A model generated the notes under the pieces. The model was not told where the DNA came from, ran no database searches, and was given only the letters and a program-made list of their open reading frames with translations. Made by a program: the position numbers and the translations under genes. From Aquabacterium sp. A3 (GTDB lineage Bacteria > Pseudomonadota > Gammaproteobacteria > Burkholderiales > Burkholderiaceae_C): a DNA stretch of 64,000 nucleotides. The stretch lies in NCBI RefSeq assembly GCF_038069945.1, contig NZ_JBBPEV010000004.1, positions 62,001 to 126,000 on the forward strand, given 5' to 3'. Shown piece by piece: positions 20,348 to 29,588 of the stretch (position 1 is the first letter of the stretch; each line of letters begins with the position of its first letter).

Positions 20348-21151
20348 ATGTCCACGACCTTCGCCATCCCCGAGAACCCGCCTGGAAGCCAGCCGGTGGA
20401 CGCCCCCAGCGTCTGGCAGCGCTTTGCGCCTGACCTGCCCGCCGAGCGAGTGATGTGGTCCGAGATCGTGCCCGGGGGCTGCCACTGGTCCTGGGTGATG
20501 CCCCGAGGCAGCCGCCTGCGCATGGTGGCCCTGGAGGCCGGGGCCAACCTGAGCATGGTGCTGTACCACGCCCGCGAAAAGCTGGAGCGCTACAACATGC
20601 CCGACTCGCTCAAGGCGCAGCACACGGCCCATTACACCCGTGGTCACGTGCTGATGAGCGACATGGGCCGCGCGCTGGCCAGCATCACCGCCGACACGTT
20701 GGGCTGGCACGACCCGCTGGGCGCCTTGCTGGACGCCGAACGCCTGCACGCCAAGTACGGCGATCAGCGCTTTCACACCCACCGCAACAGCATGTTCCGC
20801 AGTGGCAAGGATGGCCTGCTGATCGAGATCGGCAAGTACGGTCTGGCCCGCCGCGATCTGATCGCGTCGGTGAACTTCTTCAGCAAGGTGGCGGTGGACG
20901 CCGAGGGGCGTTTTCAGTTTGCGCCCGAGCATGCGCCGGCGGGCGCGATGGTGGAGCTGCGCTTCGACATGGACACGCTGATCGCCATCTCCACCGCACC
21001 CCACCCGCTGGACCCGAGCCCCACCTACGCGCCGCGCAAGGTGGGCCTGGCCGCGTGGAAATCCGGCCCCGCCGACGCGCACGACTTCAACCGGCGCTTC
21101 CGCCCCGAGTGCGCCCGTGCGCTGCACAACGCCGACATGTACTACCTCTGA
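20348..21151 (+). CDS. Urea carboxylase-associated protein 1 (DUF1989); probable carboxyguanidine deiminase subunit
   Basis: 267-residue DUF1989 protein, first gene under the guanidine riboswitch. Proteins of this pair, long called urea carboxylase-associated proteins, have been described as the two subunits (CgdA/CgdB) of carboxyguanidine deiminase, which converts carboxyguanidine to allophanate plus ammonia. ATG 20348 has GGAG upstream. Compared with its partner it lacks the cysteines of the conserved motif: it reads DTLGWHDPLGA where the partner has [13 protein letters not shown]. It may therefore be the structural rather than the catalytic subunit, an inference from this comparison alone. 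Confidence 0.92.
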   Translation: MSTTFAIPENPPGSQPVDAPSVWQRFAPDLPAERVMWSEIVPGGCHWSWVMPRGSRLRMVALEAGANLSMVLYHAREKLERYNMPDSLKAQHTAHYTRGHVLMSDMGRALASITADTLGWHDPLGALLDAERLHAKYGDQRFHTHRNSMFRSGKDGLLIEIGKYGLARRDLIASVNFFSKVAVDAEGRFQFAPEHAPAGAMVELRFDMDTLIAISTAPHPLDPSPTYAPRKVGLAAWKSGPADAHDFNRRFRPECARALHNADMYYL

Positions 21152-21169
21152 TGTGAGCAGGAGCCCGCG

Positions 21170-21835
21170 ATGACCGCCACCGCCATCCGCATCCAGGAAA
21201 GCCCCCTCGACCCGGCCCACGCCGTGGTCAACCACGTGCTGCCCTCGGGCGAGCCCTATTTGCTGCACTTCAAGCAAGGCCAGACCCTGCGCATCGTCGA
21301 CCTGGAGGGCAACCAGGCCGTGGACGTGATCTTCTACAACGCCCAGGATCTGGCCGAGCATTACAGCGCCACCGACACCATGCTGGCGCAAGGCGGCATT
21401 TACCTGACCACCGGCTCGGTGCTGATGAGCAGCGAAGGCCGGCCCATGCTCACCATCGTGGCCGACACCTGCGGGCGGCACGACACCCTGGGTGGCGCCT
21501 GCGCGGCCGAGAGCAACACGGTGCGCTACGCCCTGCAAAAGAAGTACATGCACAGCTGCCGCGACAACTACCTGATCGCGCTGCAGCATGCCGACATTGG
21601 CCTGGGCAAGCGCGACCTGGTGCCCAACGTCAACTTCTTCATGAACGTGCCCGTGACGGCCGATGGACAGCTCACCTTCGCCGATGGCGTCTCGGGCCCG
21701 GGCAAGTACGTGGAGCTGCGCGCCGAGATGGACATCCTGATGCTGGTGTCCAACTGCCCCCAGCTCAACAACCCCTGCAACGCCTACAACCCCACCCCGG
21801 CGCAGTTCCTGGTCTGGGATGCCCAAGATGTTTGA
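21170..21835 (+). CDS. Urea carboxylase-associated protein 2 (DUF1989); probable carboxyguanidine deiminase subunit
   Basis: 221-residue DUF1989 protein, 18 bases after its paralogue. It keeps the family's cysteine/histidine signature (Cys101, His104 and Cys111 in [13 protein letters not shown]) and a second pair (Cys196, Cys203 in [10 protein letters not shown]), which are candidates for metal binding or catalysis. With the preceding protein it probably forms the heteromeric deiminase acting after the carboxylase encoded next. Its stop overlaps the start of the carboxylase gene, implying translational coupling. Confidence 0.92.
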   Translation: MTATAIRIQESPLDPAHAVVNHVLPSGEPYLLHFKQGQTLRIVDLEGNQAVDVIFYNAQDLAEHYSATDTMLAQGGIYLTTGSVLMSSEGRPMLTIVADTCGRHDTLGGACAAESNTVRYALQKKYMHSCRDNYLIALQHADIGLGKRDLVPNVNFFMNVPVTADGQLTFADGVSGPGKYVELRAEMDILMLVSNCPQLNNPCNAYNPTPAQFLVWDAQDV

Positions 21836-24800
21836 CACCGTCCTGATTGCCAACCGCGGCGCCATTGCCTGCCGCATCATCCGCACGCTCAAGGCCATGG
21901 GCCTGAAGTCGGTGGCGGTGTACTCCGAGGCCGACGCCGATGCGCGCCATGTGGCCCTGGCCGATGCCAGCGTGTGCATCGGGCCGGCACCGGCGGCCCA
22001 GAGCTACCTGAATGCAGAACGCATCCTGCAAGCCGCCCGAGAGACCGGGGCCGGTGCCATCCATCCCGGTTATGGCTTTCTGTCAGAGAACCCGGGTTTT
22101 GCGCAGGCCTGCGAAGACGCTGGGATCGCCTTCATCGGCCCCACACCCGAGCAGATGCGGGCCTTTGGCCTGAAGCACACGGCACGGGCGCTGGCCGAAC
22201 AGCACCAGGTGCCCTTGCTGCCCGGCAGTGGCTTGCTGAGCGACGCGGCCCATGCGCGCACCGAGGCCGCGCGCATCGGCTACCCGGTGATGCTCAAGAG
22301 CACGGCCGGGGGTGGCGGCATCGGCATGCGCCTGGTGCGCAATGAAGCCGAGCTGGAGGCGGCCTGGGAAGCCGTGGAACGCCTGGCCCGCGCCAACTTC
22401 AAGGACGCCGGGCTGTTTCTGGAGAAATTTGTCGAGCGGGCCCGCCACATCGAGGTGCAGCTGTTTGGCGATGGCCAGGGCGCCGTGGTGGCCTTGGGCG
22501 AGCGCGATTGCTCGGCCCAGCGCCGCAACCAGAAGGTGATTGAAGAAACCCCGGCCCCAGGCCTGAGCACCGCCACCCGCAAGGCCCTGTTGGCCGCGGC
22601 CGTGCGCCTGGGCCAGGCCGTGGCCTACCGCTCGGCGGGCACGGTCGAGTTCGTGCTGGATGCCGACACCGGCGCCTTCTACTTCCTGGAGGTGAACACC
22701 CGACTGCAGGTGGAGCACGGCGTGACCGAACAGGTCACGGGTGTGGACTTGGTGGAGTGGATGGTCAAGCTGGCGCAAGGCGAGCGCTGGCCGCTGGTGG
22801 CCCCCGCACCCCAGGGTGCGGCCATCCAGGTGCGGCTGTACGCTGAAGACCCGGCGCGCGGTTTTCAGCCCTGTGCCGGTGTGCTGACCGCGGTGAGCTT
22901 TCCGCCCGGCGTGCGACTGGACGGCTGGGTGGACACGGGCACCGAGGTGCCGCCCCACTACGACCCCATGCTGGCCAAGCTCATCGTCACGGCCAACACG
23001 CGCGAGCAGGCCGTGCGCCAGTTGCAGCAGGCCCTGGCCGACACCCGACTGGCGGGCATCGAGACCAATCTGCGTTATCTGCGCGCCATCACGGCCGCGC
23101 CGGTGTTCGTGCAGGGCGAGGTGGTCACCCGCAGCCTGGGTGATTTTGTGTGGCAACCGCGTGCGCTGGAGGTGATCGATGGCGGCGTGCAGACCACCGT
23201 GCAGGACTGGCCTGGCCGCCTGGGCTACTGGGACGTGGGCGTGCCGCCCTCGGGCCCGATGGACGACCTGCACCTGCGCCTGGCCAACCGCCTGGTGGGC
23301 AACGCCCCGGGCGTGGCCGCCCTGGAATGCACGGTGGCCGGCCCCACGCTGAAGGCGCATGCCGACCTGCGCGTGGCCCTGTGCGGCGCGCCCATGCCCG
23401 TGTGGGTGAACGGCCAGCCCCTGCCGGCCGACGAGGCCATGAACCGCGCCTGGACGCTGAAGGCCGGCAGCACCCTGAAGCTGGGCACCGCGCCCCTGGC
23501 CAAAGGCGGTGCACGCACCTACCTGGCCGTGCATGGCGGGCTGGATGTGCCCCTGTACCTGGGCAGCGCCAGCACCTTCACCCTGGGCCAGTTTGGCGGC
23601 CACGCGGGCCGCACCCTGCGCACGGGTGATCTGCTGCATGTGCATGTGGCTGATGACATCGCCAGCGCAGAACCAACCGCCCTCCCCACCAAGGTTCCCA
23701 GCTCCCCGCCCACGCTCACCCGTCACTGGGACATCGGCGTGCTCTATGGCCCGCATGGTGCGCCCGACTTCTTCACGCCCGAGGACATCGCCACCTTCTT
23801 CGGCACCGACTACCAGGTGCACTACAACAGCAGCCGCACCGGCGTGCGCCTGATCGGCCCCAAACCCCAGTGGGCCCGCACCGACGGCGGCGAAGCCGGC
23901 CTGCACCCCTCCAACATCCACGACAACGCCTACGCCATCGGCGCCATCGACTTCACGGGCGACATGCCCGTGATCCTGGGCCCCGACGGCCCCAGCCTGG
24001 GCGGCTTTGTCTGCCCCGCCGTGGTGGTGGCCGCCGAGCGCTGGAAGCTCGGCCAGCTCAAGGCGGGCGACACGGTGCGCTTCCACGCCATCCACATCGA
24101 GCAGGCCCTGGCCCTGCAGGCCGCGCAGGATGCCTACCTGGCCGGCACCGGCCCGGCCCCGGTGCTGCCGGCCGGTGTGCCCGCGCATGACGTGGGCCAG
24201 GTGCTGAGCCCCATCCTTGAGCAACGCCCCGCGCAGGGCGACACCCCCGCCCGCTGCATCCGCCAGGCCGGCGACCGCTACGTGCTCATTGAGTACGGTC
24301 CCCTGGTGCTGGACCTGGAGCTGCGCTTTCGCGTGCACGCCCTGATGCAGGCCTTGCAGGCCCAACGCGATCAAGGCCTGCTGCCCGGCATCGTGGACAT
24401 GACCCCGGGCATCCGCTCACTGCAGTTGCATGTGGACCCGACCACCCTGCCCCGGGCTCGCTTGCTGGCCGCCATCCATGAGGCCGAGGCCAGCCTGCCT
24501 GCCATCGACGATCTGAGCGTGCCCACCCGCACCGTGTGGCTGCCCCTGTCGTGGGACGACCCGGCCACGCGCGAGGCCATCGACAAGTACATGCAGTCCG
24601 TGCGGCCCGATGCGCCCTGGTGCCCCAGCAACATCGAGTTCATCCGCCGCATCAACGGCCTGGACAGCATCGACGCCGTGCAGCGCACCGTCTTCGAGGC
24701 CAGCTACCTCGTCATGGGCCTGGGCGATGTGTACCTGGGCGCCCCCGTGGCCACGCCGCTGGACCCGCGCCACCGCCTGGTCACCACCAAGTACAACCCG

Positions 24801-25481
24801 GCCCGCACCTGGACGCCCGAGAACGCCGTGGGCATCGGTGGCGCCTACCTGTGTGTGTACGGCATGGAGGGCCCAGGCGGCTACCAGTTCGTGGGCCGCA
24901 CCGTGCAGATGTGGAACCGCTGGCGCGACGCGCGACATGGCGCACGCGACTTCGAGCCCGGCAAGCCCTGGCTGCTGCGCTTCTTCGACCAGATCCGCTT
25001 CTACCCCGTCAGTGAAGCCGAGCTGGCCCAGATGCGGCGCGACTTTCCTGCCGGTCGCTGCCATTTGAAGATCGAGCACGGCAGCTTCAGCCTGGGCGCC
25101 TACCGACGCTTTTTGCGCGATGAGGCCGACAGCATCGAGGCCTTCCGCACCCAGCAACGCCAGGCCTTCCATGACGAGCGCGAGCGCTGGAAGGCCTCGG
25201 GCCAGGACGGCAGCCTGAGCGAACTGGCGATGGAGGCCCCGCCCGATGACGACGCCTTGCCCGAGGGCGCCACGGCCGTGGGCAGCCCGGTGCCTGGCAG
25301 CGTGTGGAAGGTGCTGGTGACCGCAGGCGAGGCGGTGGCCGAAGGCCAGACCCTGGCCGTGGTCGAGTCGATGAAGATGGAGTTCCCGGTGTTGGCGCCC
25401 ATGGCGGGCACGGTGCAGGCCGTGCGCTGCAGCGAGGGCGGCGGCGTGACGGCCGGGCAGACCGTGGTGGTGCTGACCTGA
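21828..25481 (+). CDS. uca: Biotin-dependent urea/guanidine carboxylase
   Basis: 1217-residue multidomain carboxylase. Order: biotin carboxylase with ATP-grasp (1-445; glycine-rich loop in TAGGGGIGM), a KipA/AHS2-type domain (about 450-760), a KipI/AHS1-type domain (about 790-1060) and a C-terminal biotinyl domain with the biotinylated Lys in VESMKMEF (Lys1183). No allophanate hydrolase domain is fused. Annotated generally as urea carboxylase, but the guanidine riboswitch and the two DUF1989 partners mark the guanidine carboxylase subgroup, which carboxylates guanidine at the expense of ATP and bicarbonate. ATG 21828 ([11 protein letters not shown]) is preferred to 21819; it overlaps the upstream stop by eight bases. 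Confidence 0.93.
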   Translation: MFDTVLIANRGAIACRIIRTLKAMGLKSVAVYSEADADARHVALADASVCIGPAPAAQSYLNAERILQAARETGAGAIHPGYGFLSENPGFAQACEDAGIAFIGPTPEQMRAFGLKHTARALAEQHQVPLLPGSGLLSDAAHARTEAARIGYPVMLKSTAGGGGIGMRLVRNEAELEAAWEAVERLARANFKDAGLFLEKFVERARHIEVQLFGDGQGAVVALGERDCSAQRRNQKVIEETPAPGLSTATRKALLAAAVRLGQAVAYRSAGTVEFVLDADTGAFYFLEVNTRLQVEHGVTEQVTGVDLVEWMVKLAQGERWPLVAPAPQGAAIQVRLYAEDPARGFQPCAGVLTAVSFPPGVRLDGWVDTGTEVPPHYDPMLAKLIVTANTREQAVRQLQQALADTRLAGIETNLRYLRAITAAPVFVQGEVVTRSLGDFVWQPRALEVIDGGVQTTVQDWPGRLGYWDVGVPPSGPMDDLHLRLANRLVGNAPGVAALECTVAGPTLKAHADLRVALCGAPMPVWVNGQPLPADEAMNRAWTLKAGSTLKLGTAPLAKGGARTYLAVHGGLDVPLYLGSASTFTLGQFGGHAGRTLRTGDLLHVHVADDIASAEPTALPTKVPSSPPTLTRHWDIGVLYGPHGAPDFFTPEDIATFFGTDYQVHYNSSRTGVRLIGPKPQWARTDGGEAGLHPSNIHDNAYAIGAIDFTGDMPVILGPDGPSLGGFVCPAVVVAAERWKLGQLKAGDTVRFHAIHIEQALALQAAQDAYLAGTGPAPVLPAGVPAHDVGQVLSPILEQRPAQGDTPARCIRQAGDRYVLIEYGPLVLDLELRFRVHALMQALQAQRDQGLLPGIVDMTPGIRSLQLHVDPTTLPRARLLAAIHEAEASLPAIDDLSVPTRTVWLPLSWDDPATREAIDKYMQSVRPDAPWCPSNIEFIRRINGLDSIDAVQRTVFEASYLVMGLGDVYLGAPVATPLDPRHRLVTTKYNPARTWTPENAVGIGGAYLCVYGMEGPGGYQFVGRTVQMWNRWRDARHGARDFEPGKPWLLRFFDQIRFYPVSEAELAQMRRDFPAGRCHLKIEHGSFSLGAYRRFLRDEADSIEAFRTQQRQAFHDERERWKASGQDGSLSELAMEAPPDDDALPEGATAVGSPVPGSVWKVLVTAGEAVAEGQTLAVVESMKMEFPVLAPMAGTVQAVRCSEGGGVTAGQTVVVLT

Positions 25482-25499
25482 GCCGCGCGTGGCCGGGGC

Positions 25500-26192
25500 T
25501 CAGGCCACCTGCGCCAGCAAGCTCGTGTCGGGGATGTGGATGTCGCGGCGGTTCACGGCGATCAATCCTTTGGACTGCAGCTCGTGCAGGATGCGAGAAA
25601 AATGCTCGGGCGTCACCGACAACAACGACGCCAAGGTGCTCTTGCTGAACGGCAAGGACACGGTGGCGCTGGGCCCCTGCCCGGGTTGGGCGCGCAAAAG
25701 GTAATCCACCACCCGCCGCACACTGGAGCGCAGGGTCAGTGCCTCGATGTCGCGGATCATGGCGTTGAGCCGTCGCGCCAACCCCATGAGCATGTGCGTG
25801 GCCAGCGCGGGATCTTGCGACAACTCGTGCAACAGCACCTCGGCAGGCACCAGCAACACGACCGTTTCACTCAGGGCACGGGCGTTGGTGACGTGGGTGG
25901 CGTGATCGAACACGATGGACTCACCCAGGTGCCCCAGTTGCGACACCACCTCGATCACCTTCTCCTGGCCATTGTCAGCGCGGGCAAACAGCTTGACCTG
26001 CCCGCTCAGCACGATGAACAGCCCCTCGGACGGCTGCCCGGCTTCGAACAACAAGGCGGCGCGCGCCACACGACGCACCTGAGAGCCCGCCACCACGCGT
26101 TGACGCAGCTCGGCGGACGTGCCTGCAAACAGGTAGGTTTGGCCCAAGGTGTCCGCGACGTTGCGGGCCAGATGCTTGGCGGCATCGCTCAT
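25500..26192 (-). CDS. Crp/Fnr family transcriptional regulator
   Basis: 230-residue regulator with an N-terminal cyclic-nucleotide-binding beta-roll (about residues 20-135; GLFIVLSGQVKLF) and a C-terminal winged helix with the recognition segment LLSVTPEHFSRILHEL, whose E..SR pattern is Fnr-type. The N-terminal cysteines of oxygen-sensing FNR are absent, so it does not carry a 4Fe-4S cluster of that kind; DNR-like NO/heme sensing or another ligand is possible. ATG 26192 is chosen; the frame is open to 26282. It converges on the carboxylase gene and lies upstream of the DUF3299 gene tail, without evidence that it regulates either. Confidence 0.9.
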   Translation of the reverse strand: MSDAAKHLARNVADTLGQTYLFAGTSAELRQRVVAGSQVRRVARAALLFEAGQPSEGLFIVLSGQVKLFARADNGQEKVIEVVSQLGHLGESIVFDHATHVTNARALSETVVLLVPAEVLLHELSQDPALATHMLMGLARRLNAMIRDIEALTLRSSVRRVVDYLLRAQPGQGPSATVSLPFSKSTLASLLSVTPEHFSRILHELQSKGLIAVNRRDIHIPDTSLLAQVA

Positions 26193-26315
26193 GTCGACTC
26201 GATCTCCATCCACGAATGAGCCGATTGTGGTTTGCCCGGGCGCAGGCTTCTTTGATGCACCGCAAGTTTGGGATACCCCCACCGGCTTACCGACGCCTTG
26301 ATGGCGGCCAGACGG

Positions 26316-26906
26316 TCAGGGGGCCGCCTCTGGTGTGCGTCGCTCGTAAGGGGTAACCCTGGTTGCGTGGATGCGGTAGGCACTGGCCCCCATCTCTGAT
26401 TGGGCCCGCTCGGTGCGCAGGGTGCCGTGCACCCACACCGTGTCCATCGTCTGGTAGCCCTTCACCGGCTTGTCCAGGGTGATGTGGATGATCTGATTGG
26501 CAGGCGGTGGTGGCGTGTGGATGCAGGCCCCGTAGTACGGCACCAGCAGGAACGACTTCAACCCCGCGCGGCCGTCTTCAAGCGGCACCACATAACCCGG
26601 GATGCGCCCGCGCACGCCATCCATGGCTGGATTGACGGGCGCGGTGTCCCACAGCTTGCGCATCTCGTCCATCAAGGCCTGCACCTTGGGGTTGTCGTCG
26701 CTGAGCATCGGCAACTGGGGGTCGTTGAACTTCTCTTTGAGGATCTCGGTGGGATTCCATCCCGGGGGCACCAGTTCCTGCCAGGCAATGTGCCGTTCGG
26801 CCGATGAGGCCGACTTGCCCCCCTGTGCCGCAGCCAGCCCGGGCATCAGCGCCAAGCCCAACGCCCCCGCCAGCAGCCATGTCGACATTCTGTGCAGACC
26901 ACCCAT
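26316..26906 (-). CDS. DUF3299 domain protein, exported
   Basis: 196-residue protein with a signal peptide (hydrophobic core LLAGALGLALMPG, likely cleavage after AAA) and a DUF3299 domain containing the family block LVPYYGACIHTPPPPANQII. Function unknown. The ATG at 26906 has AGAGGG five bases upstream and follows the permease stop closely, so it is the last gene of the four-gene minus-strand operon beginning with the ZrgA-like gene. DUF3299 proteins accompany similar ABC/DUF2796 sets elsewhere, supporting a shared function in metal handling (inference). Confidence 0.85.
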   Translation of the reverse strand: MGGLHRMSTWLLAGALGLALMPGLAAAQGGKSASSAERHIAWQELVPPGWNPTEILKEKFNDPQLPMLSDDNPKVQALMDEMRKLWDTAPVNPAMDGVRGRIPGYVVPLEDGRAGLKSFLLVPYYGACIHTPPPPANQIIHITLDKPVKGYQTMDTVWVHGTLRTERAQSEMGASAYRIHATRVTPYERRTPEAAP

Positions 26907-26916
26907 CTCAGCCCTC

Positions 26917-28176
26917 TCACACCCTGGGCGCCAGCCCGTCACTCAAGGCCCAGCGATAGGCCCGCCAACCCGGCCACAAACCGGCCAGCCAGCCCGCCAT
27001 CAACAAGCCCGCCAGCACCATCCATTGTGCGTGAGCCCAGTCCCAGGGCCTCAACACCACCCCCGTCTGCATCAACACCCAGTCAGACAAGGCCCAGCAG
27101 GCCAGCAGCGACGCCAGGGTGCCCAGCACCACCCCCAGCGTCACCACCAGACCCGACTCGATGGCCAGCAAGGACCAGACCTGCGCGGGCGCCGCCCCCA
27201 CGGCCCTCAGCACGGCCAACTCGCGTCGCCGGGCGTCAAGCCCCGCCATGATCACGGCCACCAGGCCCAGCAAAGACACCGCCGCCACCAGCAGGCTGAC
27301 CAGGCGCAAAGTGCGCTCACCGGCGCCCAGGGTTTGCCACATTTCATCGAGCACCACCCCGGGCAGGATCGCCATCAAGGCCTCGCCACGGTAGGCGGAC
27401 ACGGCACGCTGCACCGAAAACACCGCGGTACGGGATGTCAAACCCACCAAGGCGGCGGTCACTTCGCGCTGTGGCCGCAGGCCCAAAGCCTGCATGTCAA
27501 ATCCCTGGACGGGGCCCGCATGGAGGGCGTCCATGGCCTCCAGGCTAATGTGGATGGACCGATCGACCGGCGTGCCGGTGGCGGCCAGCACGCCCACCAC
27601 GCGGAAGGGATGATCGTCATGGTCGTTGCCGGCCAATGCGCCATCGCCATGCGACAGGACGATGGCATCCCCCAGCCGGTGGCCGAGACGGCGGGCCACC
27701 TCGGCACCCAGCACGGCATCGTGCACACCGTCAAAACGCCGACCCTGGGCCAGCACCAGCGCTTGCTGCTGGCCATGCCTGAAATGCTCGAAGTACGCCA
27801 GGGTGGTGGCCACCACGGGGTATCCACGGTGGCTGTCGCCCAGGGACAAAGGCACCACCCAGGCCACCGACCGATGCTGCTTCAGCGCCTCCAGGCTGCT
27901 CATGCGGATGTTGTTGCTGGGCTGCCCCACGCGAAACACCGAGTACAGCAGCAACTGCAGCGAACCCGAGCGCGCGCCGACGATCAGGTCAACCCCCGAC
28001 ACCGCTTGCGAAAAACTGGCCTCGGTGTCGGCGCGCACGCGCTCCAGGGTCAGCAGCAGGAAGGTCGACAAGGCCACCGACATCGCCGTCAGGGACAGGA
28101 CAAAACGGCGGCTCCACGCGCTGCGCCAGGCCAGCGTCCACAAGGTGCCTGCACGGCCTGCGTGGCTCACGCGCAT
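26917..28176 (-). CDS. FtsX/MacB-type ABC transporter permease
   Basis: 419-residue permease with one N-terminal transmembrane helix, a periplasmic domain of about 210 residues, and three C-terminal helices (around 270-295, 320-345 and 370-395), the MacB/LolC topology. The cytoplasmic loop GLDARRRELAVLRAVGAAPAQV is the signature of the FtsX-like family that contacts the ATPase. ATG 28176 overlaps the ATPase stop by ten bases. Together with the ATPase it forms a type VII ABC (mechanotransmission) complex rather than a classic importer. Confidence 0.9.
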   Translation of the reverse strand: MRVSHAGRAGTLWTLAWRSAWSRRFVLSLTAMSVALSTFLLLTLERVRADTEASFSQAVSGVDLIVGARSGSLQLLLYSVFRVGQPSNNIRMSSLEALKQHRSVAWVVPLSLGDSHRGYPVVATTLAYFEHFRHGQQQALVLAQGRRFDGVHDAVLGAEVARRLGHRLGDAIVLSHGDGALAGNDHDDHPFRVVGVLAATGTPVDRSIHISLEAMDALHAGPVQGFDMQALGLRPQREVTAALVGLTSRTAVFSVQRAVSAYRGEALMAILPGVVLDEMWQTLGAGERTLRLVSLLVAAVSLLGLVAVIMAGLDARRRELAVLRAVGAAPAQVWSLLAIESGLVVTLGVVLGTLASLLACWALSDWVLMQTGVVLRPWDWAHAQWMVLAGLLMAGWLAGLWPGWRAYRWALSDGLAPRV

Positions 28177-28898
28177 GACCACACCCGCAAGGTGCCAGAC
28201 TCCAGCGCCCAGACCTGGTCGAAATGGGCGGCCAGGCGCCGGTCATGGCTGACAAAGATCAGGGCAGCACCCGCCTGCACACACGACTGCAACAACACCT
28301 GCATGTACTGGTCCCGGGTGTCGTCGTCCAGGGCCGAGGTGGGTTCGTCGGCGATCAGCACCTCGGGCGCCCCGATCAGGGCACGCGCCGCCGCCACGCG
28401 TTGCTGCTGGCCCACCGACAGGTCGGCTGCAGGGCGCCACCAGCACGACTCGGGCAAGCCCAGGTGGCCCAACAAGGCCTGGGCGCTGGCCTGCACATCC
28501 CCCGCACGCTGACGCCGGCGGGCCGAGAACCCGCAGGGCAAGGTCACGTTGTCCACCACAGGCAGGTAAGGCAGCAGGTTGAACTGCTGGAAGATGTAGC
28601 CCACATGGTCAGCACGCCGGGTGTCTCGCCGGGCCGCAGACAAGCCCGCCCAGTCTTGCCCGAGCAGCTTCACCTGCCCATCCAGCGGCACATGAACGCC
28701 CGCGAGCAAGGACAGCAGCGTGCTCTTGCCCGACCCGCTGGCGCCCAGCACCAGCACGCGCTGCGCCGGACGCACGCCCCACTCACCGATGTTCAGCAGA
28801 TCATGTGGGGCACCGGGCCAACGGTGCCTGAGCCCGCTGATGTGCACGGCCCAGTCCGACCGCGCGCCTGCTGCCGCCATCGCCTCCGACGCCGTCAT
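28167..28898 (-). CDS. LolD/MacB-type ABC transporter ATP-binding protein
   Basis: 243-residue ATPase with Walker [11 protein letters not shown]-loop IFQQFNLLPYL, signature LSVGQQQRVAAARAL, Walker B VLIADEPTSALD and switch histidine VSHDRR. It pairs with the FtsX-type permease that follows. ATG 28898 is chosen because GAAGGTG precedes it; an in-frame GTG at 28916 abuts the stop of the DUF2796 gene. The signature motif reads LSVGQ instead of LSGGQ, a conservative change. Confidence 0.92.
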   Translation of the reverse strand: MTASEAMAAAGARSDWAVHISGLRHRWPGAPHDLLNIGEWGVRPAQRVLVLGASGSGKSTLLSLLAGVHVPLDGQVKLLGQDWAGLSAARRDTRRADHVGYIFQQFNLLPYLPVVDNVTLPCGFSARRRQRAGDVQASAQALLGHLGLPESCWWRPAADLSVGQQQRVAAARALIGAPEVLIADEPTSALDDDTRDQYMQVLLQSCVQAGAALIFVSHDRRLAAHFDQVWALESGTLRVWSCA

Positions 28899-28916
28899 CG
28901 ACACCTTCACCGTCAC

Positions 28917-29450
28917 TCAGCGACCACCGGCCAAGGGCAACACGACCTGGTCCTGCCCGACGGGCCGCTTGAGCACCACCTTGCGTGCCCCTTGGGGGCC
29001 CACCACCGTGGCCTGCAACTGGCGCAAACGTGGCCAGGCCTGCCAGGGCATCACCACCAGCGCCCGCAGTTGGTCGGGGGCCTGACACCGGTAGCTGAGC
29101 GAGACTTCGATGTCGCTGTGCTCATCGTTGTGCTCGGGGTCGCTCTCGATGTCCCGCGCCTGAACCGTGCAGCGCGCCTCAGGGTTGGTCAAAAACCAGC
29201 GATCAGCCTGCTGCAGGCTTTGGTGCATTTGGGCCAGCGCCTTTTTCTGGGCCGCCGTGCGGGGCGCATGCTCAAAACCCACGGCGTTGTCTTGTGGGCC
29301 GTGCAGGGTCAACTCCAGGCGCTCACCGTCCATGGCCACCTCCAGCGCGGCCACACCATGCTGGTGCGCGCGGTGCGCCTGCGCCCCGCTCACCCAACCC
29401 ATCAAGACGGCGGGCACCACCCACCCCACACAACGCCAAGACATCCGCAT
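28917..29450 (-). CDS. DUF2796/ZrgA-like periplasmic protein
   Basis: 177-residue exported protein with a signal peptide ending near SGAQA and an immediately following His-rich segment HRAHQHGVAALEV, then GPQDNAVGFEHAP, the DUF2796 signature. A second metal-ligand-rich stretch is DPEHNDEHSD. Members of this family include ZrgA of the Vibrio ZrgABCDE zinc-uptake system. It heads an operon with an FtsX-type ABC pair and DUF3299, comparable to zrg loci, so zinc or copper scavenging in the periplasm is the likely theme. AAGGA precedes ATG 29450. No Zur-like palindrome was identified upstream. Confidence 0.85.
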   Translation of the reverse strand: MRMSWRCVGWVVPAVLMGWVSGAQAHRAHQHGVAALEVAMDGERLELTLHGPQDNAVGFEHAPRTAAQKKALAQMHQSLQQADRWFLTNPEARCTVQARDIESDPEHNDEHSDIEVSLSYRCQAPDQLRALVVMPWQAWPRLRQLQATVVGPQGARKVVLKRPVGQDQVVLPLAGGR

Positions 29451-29588
29451 GTCCGTCCTTTCCATGGCCCGCTGTTGATCACGCCCCTCGCAGCGGCACA
29501 GTGTAGCCAGCCACCGTGCACTGACCCCCGAAACGGACGCAGGTTCCCGGGTGCTTCACACTTGACACCCGTCAAAACATTACACAGA

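Noticed and set aside
20204..21979. 591-codon frame antisense to the DUF1989 genes
   Set aside because: Crosses the riboswitch and two real genes; low-information His/Gln/Arg-rich translation.
22083..24374. 763-codon frame antisense to the carboxylase
   Set aside because: Shadow frame caused by GC-rich third positions; no start signal or motif.
28224..29588. Upstream extension of the PaaX-like frame through the ABC/ZrgA genes
   Set aside because: The frame is open by chance on the strand opposite to real genes; the PaaX domain starts after ATG 29589.
29451..29588. Possible Zur box before the ZrgA-like gene
   Set aside because: The AT-rich text there has no clear palindrome of the Zur type.
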